NCBI RefSeq assembly: GCF_945859705.1
Contig: NC_079134.1
Span: forward strand, 155,903,718-155,967,717
Direction: 5' to 3'
Length of the DNA stretch: 64,000 nt
Source: Episyrphus balteatus
Lineage: Eukaryota; Arthropoda; Insecta; Diptera; Syrphidae
Part shown: in pieces, positions 56,350 through 64,000 of the stretch
Layout of the letters: each line of letters opens with the position of its first letter
Numbering within the stretch: position 1 is the stretch's first letter
Translations under genes and position numbers: made by a program
Notes under the pieces: model-generated
Databases searched by the model: none
What the model was told of the DNA's origin: nothing
What the model saw: the letters and a program-made list of their open reading frames with translations, nothing else

Positions 56350-58030
56350 GGATTCGTAAATAAAAACTTGTACACTTTACAATAAAAAAAAATTTAAAAA
56401 AAAACAAGTTTTTTAATGCCAAAATTTCAATCTTCGAAATAATTCATAAGAAGTGTTTTAAAAAAATCGAGAATAGGTATCGATTTTTTGGAATAATATA
56501 AAAATATAATAAAATAATAGAAAACACAATTTTCTAGAACTGGTTGTTTAGTAGGTAACATTATCAAAGAAAAAAAAAAATTCTAAAATATTATATTTTT
56601 TTTTTGTGTTTAGTTCATAATCCGCCAATGTTACCACCAAAGACTCTTAATGCTTCTTATTGGATGCGTAAGCGAAAAACTCTCTTAGATGTTATTCGAA
56701 AAATAATAATGAAAAGATAAACCCAGCGAAATACAACTTCAACCGTTTGGTACAAAAAATCACAAGTCACAAAATTACACTTTTCGAATTTTGATCAAAT
56801 AAGAACAAGATTTGTATTTCCTTTCAATTGGTATAAAAAATATAAAAATAAACTCAAAAACTCATCGATTTTCATACCTTATACTCTAACTTCGATCATA
56901 TTTTCTTTCAAACTATCATTTATGACATAACATAATAGTACCTACTTGGTGTCGCGTTTTCTTTCTTTTTTGTCGCTTAATTTTCTAAAGGACCTCCAAG
57001 GCAAACGCATTAAAACAGCTTAACAGCTTTCGAATAAGAAGTAGATATAAGTCTTAGCTGTATCTAGAAAGTACTACTGTTTCCAAACTTCACATTGTTA
57101 ACCCCAAAACTTTAAAACTTTATTATACTCGTATTCTTATATTTATAACTGTGAAACTACTTTTCTATCTGAATATTATTATCTCAGCACGTGTTTAGAA
57201 ACATCTAACAAAACACGACTAAAAGTGTAGCGTATAACACCTTTCTTGCCTTAAGCAAAAAACTACAAACTACCACAACAATAAGATATTTGAAAGTGTA
57301 TATATTCTATGTTGTCCTTTATATTATAGCCTCAAGGGAAAATCTCTTAATAACTCATTAAATAGCATCACGTTCACAGTTTTCACAAGGTTTTCATTTT
57401 CATTTCATATCCTGACTCCTAGAACTATGCAAAAGAAGATGGAAAAACACCTTTTGTACCTATATACTTCTTGTAAATTACCGCTAAACTACGTGCTGGG
57501 AAAATTCAAAATCTTGATGTAAAATATAAACAACATATTATTAATAGTTTGACATGAATTTTCTCATACAAACATATAATATGTGTGTGTATTGTATTGT
57601 GTGTAGAAACAAGGAAAATATGTCGATCAGAAATGAGTGAAAGAAAGCTTGGAAATTAGACTTGAAGTCGTGAATTGCGAATAAGGAAGTTTCACGGTAT
57701 GGAAATCTGAATAAAGAAAAACATGCAAATACTTTTCGAAGATTTTCATCTTGCCTTCACAATTCTACAATATTTTTTGCCTCATAGCGTGTGTGTTTTT
57801 GTAGTTATTGAGAATTTTTGTCCTACAGATGATGTTTTGCTGTTGGTTTAACTGGAATTTTTCTTTTACCCTTTCTCGCCAAGGATATGTGTTTTCCTAT
57901 TTCTACCTAAACGCAACGTCACGCAGCGTTTTCAGATTTACTTGTTATACCAGTGACATGACAGCCAAACGTGCTTAAAGCACACCTTGGATTCAACCAT
58001 GGAGCTAACAGGAGAATTTCACCAGGTATT
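56350..58030. other. AT-rich to moderately complex stretch, no gene seen
   Basis: A T-rich start followed by less repetitive sequence (56620-58010) that may be host DNA. No coding frame of note and no transposon ends recognised. Confidence 0.4.
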
Positions 58031-59252
58031 CACAAAGAAATATATGACAACCTAAAAGCTAACAGATTGCCTTATTGAAACGTTTTATGAAGAAACATTA
58101 TTAAAATCAACGATTAATAAGGGTTTTCCATAGAGATTTCTTATTATTTTCATGGAGAAAATCTCCTTAAAATATTAGTAAAAATTTCATATTTTTTTTT
58201 GAAGTAAAAACTTCTTTAGTATCGTAGTGATTTGAAACAAGATGAAATGAAAAAGCGACACGAAAAATCAATTGATCATAACTTTTTTGTTTTAATAGAT
58301 AGATGAATGAATTTCAATTAATTTCATATTCAAAATTCTGAGATAACGGTGAAAAGATGTTCTTTTTCTAAACACGTATATCTTTTGATCTGGAGCACAT
58401 AACAAATTTTTTTAACTTTAATACTAATGCTGATAATATTACCTTTCATTTAATATATCACACATAACGGTACGTGCTCTACAAGTTATATAATCTTTAA
58501 TTGAAAAACTTGACAAATACCTCAAAACACCTGTGAAGGTTTGTTGCCGATGACCAGCCAGCAGTAGAGGAAGTACCGTGGGTAATCTCAGTTTGAAATT
58601 TCGACATGGTTGGCTTTAAAAAATTCTTACTTTTTTTGTAGGCATGGTAGAAATATGATTGAAGAGTCATATAAAAGGTGAAATAATAATGATATAAAAT
58701 TTATTATAGGTTGTCTTTTAAAAAATGGATTTAATGGCGTTAGAAGAGAAAAGAGATTGATTGTTTTGATTTTTTTATGAAAACTAATTGGGTTAAAAAA
58801 ATTCTAGCTCTTTTTGTAGATGTTGTATAGACATGGTTGATATAAATATCTGAAACAATAAGCTTTCAGATGGTATAAAATTTGTTGTAGGTTGTCAAAT
58901 AAAAAAAGTGATGGAATAAAAAAAAGTTATATTTTTTCGATTTTTTTTTAATGATTTTTAAGGTTTCACTTCAACATGATTTTTTTTTTTTTTTTTTCAA
59001 ATTGGCACTAGAATAAAAGTTGTGACCAATATTTCTATAGTGATATGGTTCAGGTGATTAGATGTGCTACTAGAGAGTTGAAGTCTTAAGTTCGATACCC
59101 AGCATGATCGTATTTTTTTTTTTTTCTTGGCAAAACCCTACAAGTGGAATGAGGAAAGCCCGATTGTTTTAGTAAGGTTTCCTTCTTAGATGAAAACCAT
59201 ACAAAAATCTTATTGCTTTTGATCTATTTTAGGTGGTCTATATTTCTCTGTG
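58031..59252. mobile_element. TIR element E2 with tRNA-like module, split by R3
   Basis: CACAAAGAAATATATGAC at 58031 and, inverted from 59252, CACAGAGAAATATAGACCAC. Same order of internal blocks as E1: ATTAAAATCAACGATTAATA, the tRNA-like stretch at about 59037-59107 (GGTTCAGGTGATTAG; AGTTCGATACCC), and AAGGTTTCCTTCTTAGATGA. The R3 element at 58199-58974 interrupts it in a T run. The flank is TT on both sides rather than TA. Confidence 0.6.
58199..58974. mobile_element. R-family element, copy R3, inserted in E2
   Basis: TTGAAGTAAAAACTT (58199-58213) and AAGGTTTCACTTCAA (58960-58974) are the family ends with a few changes. E1 provides the unoccupied version of the same site (a T run before GCACTAG), so these boundaries are real transposition ends. 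An internal loss removes the GATAGGT segment seen in R1 and R2 after AATAGATAGATGAATG. Confidence 0.75.
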
Positions 59253-60800
59253 TTGTTGAGAAATATTAAACTTTAGATTTTCAAAAAAAAAATCATCCAT
59301 TTTTGAAAAGCAATTGATGATTGTGTCACCTACTTAGATTCTTTGGTTTTTATCTAAATGTACCATTCTTATTAGATTTCAATCGGGTACTATTTTTGTT
59401 TGTTCAACCTAAAAATAAAACACCCTTTCACCAAAAACCTCATTTTACTCTCACTTCGCCAATGTAACGTTTATATGCATATATTATTTTTACTAAAGTT
59501 CTTGAACGTACTTGGTGAACTATTTGCCCTTTTTGTTTTTGCCCTTTTACATAATTTACGCCCTTCTTAAAAAAAAACACCCTTTCATGCAAATATTTTA
59601 TGGAGTCACTTACTTTTTATTTCTTCTTCCAACGTTACAGTCAAATTTTATCACCGTATTTTCAGTAGAAATTCGGCAATAAGCACCATTTTTTTTCACC
59701 ACTCAGAAAAAAACACCCCTTCCACCATGATATTCTTGTAGACTCTAAAGATTCTTGATTTTAAACCCAAAATTAACATTATTAGGTTTCAATAGTGTAT
59801 CATTTTTCTAACTGAGTTTTTGCAATAATCTCACATTATCTTCATCCAAAAAAAAATCACCCTTTCACCTAAAAAAAAAATTTATAGATTTATTTAATTC
59901 GTAGTTTCCATGGTAAAAGCAAATTTTGTTCGTAAGTTCGTAAGCTAAACATTTATTCCGATGGTTTTTTGAAGCTTAAAACAGATTTTCTTGCTTTACA
60001 AAAAAACATAGTACAGAATATTTGTCTTTGGGCCTTTGTTAAAGAATTTACTCGCTCTCTTGAAAAAAAACACCCTTTTACCCAATAAAATTAGGTATAT
60101 GAAGTCACTTTTTTCTTATTTCTAGGTTTTAATAGAGTACTATTTTTTTAAATCAAATTTTGCAATAATCCTACATTATCTTCATCCAAAAAAAAAACAC
60201 CCTTTAAATAAACAAAAACTATAGAGACTTATTTAATAAGTAAAAACCCTCTGGTAAACAGCATTTTTTTTTAAGTTTGTAAAGTAACCACTGTTTATTT
60301 TTGGCTTGTAACTAATTTTTTGTTTAAAAAAGTAAAACAGCCCTTAGCCTAAACATTTTGTAGATACTGCAAAAAGTCTTGGTTTTCGTGTAAAATGAAA
60401 CAATTTTGCTTATTAATACTAGTTCTGAATGGAATCTTTTCTTAAAAAAAAAAACACCCTTTAACTGAAAACAGTTACCTAGATTTTCAGTCCTTAAGGG
60501 CTATTTGCTGAATCGAAACTTAAATAATTTATATTGAACATAAGCTCTTATTCCCTACTTTTTCCTCTGCGTAAACTGTCACATAAGGATTTATGTAGAA
60601 CTTAAATGCTTAAATTTCGATTCAGCAAACGGGTCTAAAACATTTTCAAAAAATTAAAAAAAAAAAAAACAAAATTAAACAAAATTTATATGTCAACTAT
60701 TGTGATACCTTTTTCAAACGTAACTTCCCCTAAAAAAACACCCTGTCATGAAATATGCTTTTAAGGACCTTAAAAATGCTATTCTAGTATTCGCTTTCTG
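59253..60800 (+). repeat. Degenerate about 143-bp tandem repeat (AAAAACACCCTTTCACC)
   Basis: The phrase AAAAACACCCTTTCACC or a close variant occurs at about 59419, 59571, 59710, 59856, 60066, 60193, 60335, 60450 and 60735. Most intervals are 115-151 bases, one is about 285 (two units). Longer matches such as CATTATCTTCATCCAAAAAA before the phrase (near 59835 and 60173) confirm homologous units. Heavily diverged, hence old. No coding frame. Confidence 0.6.
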
Positions 60801-62129
60801 GTTTTATTTTACATTTTGGTTTAAATGTTTAAAGAATAAAATATTTAAAAATAACACAGTACATCAACATTCTTGGTGAAATTCTCCTTCATATCTTTTC
60901 TCATGCATATAGTTCAAATAGGATTGTGAAGAAGAAAATTTTATATATAAATTCATGATTGGTTCTTCTTTTGTTGGTTTAAATTTATTAAATTCCTTAT
61001 TCAATGCTTTACACCCTCTGACCCCCGTCGACCACCTCCCTAATGGTGCTTAGCCCAGAGATTCTGTCAATGAAAATGAAAATGAAAAGACATTGAGTGC
61101 TTATGTATGGTATTGGACTAATAGTGCAATAAGAGTAAAGGAGAGTACGAGGCGTCTCATGATGATGGTTTTCTGGAATTGAGTCCACAAGCTGACTCTG
61201 GTTGAATCATTTATCATGTCAAGCATATGCATTTGCTCGAGCAACACAGAGCATTCCCAAGTAAAGTTTCATCACTATTCTGCTCTCTATCCCACCTGCA
61301 ATTGAGATGAATGTCAAGAAGTGGAGAGGAACTCTAAAACAGTGATTGACACTAAGAGTACGATGATGATAAACCATCAGCAGCTACAGCAGCTAGTAGC
61401 ATCCAGGAGCTATATTGCAAGATAGTATTTTACTTGTTTTTATTTCATGTTCCTGTTGTGGTTGTGGTCGTGAAGTTCATCTAAATGAAGATGTGTCTTT
61501 TACGTCTGCTGTTTTAGGGTAATTAATGCTTCCAACTAATGAAGTGGATCAACGTTATATTTAATGCATAACTAAATGTATATAGATCAGGAAGAAGAAG
61601 AAGATGGATTTAGTTTTTTTTTTGTCCAGGACAAAGGATAATGAGGAGAAAAAATAGATGGATTCTATTGATAAAAAAGAGAGAAGGATACTGATGGTTT
61701 GGATTAATTATCATCATGAAACTCAAATAAAAGAAAGAAGTTTTTTATGTATTTTTTTTCTTCTTTCTTTTGATATTTTAAAGTAATCGTTGGGAATTTT
61801 TTGAAAGGTTTTGTTTATATTAAGAAGAAGAATGGTACACAATTACTGATAAAGCTATCCCTGACAGTCTTAACAGGTTGATAAAGACAAATGGAGGGGT
61901 TTTATATTCTCAAACATAAAAACAATATTTCATTTCGACAATGAAGAAGTTTAGAGTATAATCTTGAAGGGAATTTTTTTCTTTAATTTGGATACATTAA
62001 AGAGAAAAAAATTAGCATTACGTTTCAGATGACTTCCGGGTCAATGTTTGACAGTTTTTTTTTAATGCAATGCAGGAGGTGATTTTTTTGTTACGTTAAA
62101 TATATGCGCCTACCTAAATAATATGAAAG
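60801..62129. other. Complex non-coding stretch, no gene seen
   Basis: 61000-61600 is GC-richer and non-repetitive (CCCCGTCGACCACCTCCCTA at about 61023) and may be host intergenic or intronic DNA. No coding frame or transposon termini. Confidence 0.4.
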
Positions 62130-63371
62130 AAGTCCAAAAATATGTACTCGGATAAGAGGTAAGGTTTTATCCAAGGCGTTTTTATAAATAAAATAGATTA
62201 TATCAATAGTTTTCCTGATTTGTGCGTTACATTTACTCGTTAATATGGATTTGGATAAAAGATATCACTTATCCGAAGGCATTTTTGTTTAAACAGTAAA
62301 TAGTCACAGCTTCATATATTGTTACATATACCATAGACCTATATACCTATCTACCTGCGATTCATTTACCTGTTAATATAATCCTGATTAGAGAACAACC
62401 TTTTATGCGAAGACATTTTAATGCACATAATAGATTTGATCATTTTTTTTTTCCTTATGTCTGCGCTAGATATTCCCGAGAATCTAATTTATTTTAAGGG
62501 ATACCTTTTATTTGCAAGCTTTTTTCCTATAAAATATTCTATTCTCATTTATATAAATTTATCCGAAGCCATTTTATCGTAGTAGTAGATAAAGTAGATT
62601 TGCTCGAAAGTGATTTTTTATAGATGTATTAAATTTACACGAAAAAACTTTGTCTGATTATAAATAATTTTTTATCCAGAGGCATTTTTATGCAAACAAA
62701 AGATAATATCAACTTTTTCCTAATGACTGAAATGCATTTACATGGAAATATGGTTTTGGATAAAATATATATATATATTTTTAAATATTTTTGTTCCAAC
62801 TATTACTAGTATACCTAGATATGTTATCGGATAAATGAATATTTTGTATTCGAAGTTATTTTTCACACTATAATTTTGTATACCAACTTGTTTCTTATGT
62901 TTGCCTTAAATTTGTTCATAAATATTGCCTCGGATAATGGTAATCTTTTATATAAAGACATTTTCGTTCCAACAAAAGACGATTTTAGCTTATTCTCCTT
63001 GCCTATGTTCCGATTTGTCGTAAAAATGCTCTCGGATAAAAGAAAAAATTTTATCCGTAAGCGTTTTTCCGTATAAAATGTCTTAACAATATAATATGTT
63101 ATCGGATAAAAGAAAATTTTGTATTCGAAGTTATTTTTCACACTACAATTTTGTATACCAACTTGTTTCTTATGTTTGCCTTAAATTTCTTCATAAATAT
63201 TGCCTCGGATAAAGATAACCTATTATATAAAGACATTTTTGGTCCAACAAAAGACTATGGTAGCTTATTCTCCTTGCCTATGCTCCGATTTGTCATAAAA
63301 ATGCTCTCGGATAAGAGAACAAAATTTATCCGTAGGCGTTTTTCCATATAAAACGTCTGAACAATATATTT
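62130..63371 (+). repeat. Diverged tandem array with a recent 275-bp duplication
   Basis: Units start with CTCGGATAAAAGAAAA-like text and carry TTTTATCCGTAAGCGTTTTT-like text; earlier, more decayed units are recognisable at about 62150, 62252, 62390, 62566 and 62670. The last two 275-bp blocks (about 62823-63096 and 63097-63371) are close copies, each made of three sub-units of about 101, 70 and 104 bases. Two 66-codon open frames with similar products (MYTNLFLMFALN start) come from this duplication and are not genes. Confidence 0.7.
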
Positions 63372-64000
63372 CTTAATATTAAAACTTTTAAATTAACGAA
63401 TTTTCATTGATTTTGATAGACTCTTTTGTTGTTACAGAAGCTATATAAAAACTTTAAAACCTGGTTCAAAAACCACCTCTACATGAAAAAAAAAAATAAT
63501 TTTTGGTACACTTTTAGTCCAATTATGACACTTCTTACAAAAAAAAAAAAAAAACATTAAAATTGTATCAGTTTGAAATAAAATTTAAGGTTCCAATATC
63601 ACAAGCAAAAATCACCCAAATGTATTTTAAAAACTTTTTGATCTTTGTAAGTACGTATTTAAAGCGTGATTCCTAGTTGTTTCAAAAAAAAAAAAGTCCT
63701 AAAAACTCACAAGAACCTAAATTACCTTTTATATTTTATTGGCGTAGAAGTGCATTTGACCCATTTAGTAAAGTTCGTCTCGTCATTTTGAACTCACTAA
63801 AAAAAGTATTTAAATTATTCAAAACCAACATTTTTGCCAAATTAATAGAATGGCAAAATTAACTCTTCAATGTGAGTGAATGCTTGTTTTCTATTCTTCC
63901 AGCTCAACATAAAAAACCATTGAACTCAATTATATGTTAAGTGAACAATAATTAAGTTCACCAGCCACACATAAAATTTAAAAAAAAAAAACTGACTCAT
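63372..64000. other. AT-rich non-coding stretch to window end
   Basis: Poly(A) tracts at 63485-63496 and 63539-63554. No feature supported; the 61-codon plus-strand frame at 63677-63862 begins in an A-rich run and is unrecognised. Confidence 0.5.

Noticed and set aside
62876..63351. Paired 66-codon open frames as a duplicated small gene
   Set aside because: They follow the 275-bp tandem duplication; neighbouring older units do not keep the frame.

Overview
The window is AT-rich, repeat-dominated eukaryotic DNA, most probably from an insect and plausibly a fly. The inference rests on its transposon families (a CsRn1-type Gypsy element, hAT and TA-target miniature elements, Helentron-like non-autonomous elements, tRNA-derived SINEs) and on one arthropod-type initiator; the species cannot be named. 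No complete host protein-coding gene, rRNA or intact tRNA is supported. The one full coding unit is an apparently intact LTR retrotransposon on the minus strand (48506-53214).

Layout. 1-4200: repeat-rich DNA with an R-family element and G-family repeats. 4750-5860: a sparse-repeat stretch with a candidate promoter and 5' exon. 6756-7380: fold-back element with TAA target duplication. 7384-12113: mostly featureless, with an ATTCTGT-rich patch. 12114-13711: first of five H-family (Helentron-like) copies; the others are at 18373, 33075, 38929 and 43255. 17166-18042: TA-flanked element. 20355-26287: a 5.9-kb non-autonomous hAT element holding a 60-bp satellite array, G repeats, a small TA element and a truncated LINE. 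27459-28216 and 29693-30137: hAT miniature elements built from an ACTATCGAAT-type repeat. 31056-31358: third TAA fold-back. 37156-38855: a fold-back element, a SINE and a TIR element side by side. 41900-42900: a more complex, possibly regulatory stretch. 44825-45639: R element. 48071-53632: a TA-flanked element with subterminal AACAGTGAGAC repeats, split by the retrotransposon. 53660-59252: two long hairpins, a SINE, and two copies of a TIR element that carries a tRNA-like module, one of them split by an R element. 59400-60760 and 62130-63371: two diverged tandem arrays.

The retrotransposon reads, in its own sense, LTR - tRNA-Trp-type primer site - Gag with a CX2HX9CX3C finger - a -1 frameshift signal (in-frame GGGAAAC, 6-nt spacer, predicted H-type pseudoknot) - Pol (protease, RT, RNase H, integrase with GPY motif) - polypurine tract - LTR. 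There is no envelope gene. LTRs differ at 1 of 289 positions and a 5-bp target duplication (GAGAC) is intact, so it inserted recently. The nesting gives a relative chronology: LINE, satellite and small elements inside the hAT element; a TAA element inside an H copy; an R element inside a tRNA-module TIR element; the retrotransposon inside the GTGAGAC element.
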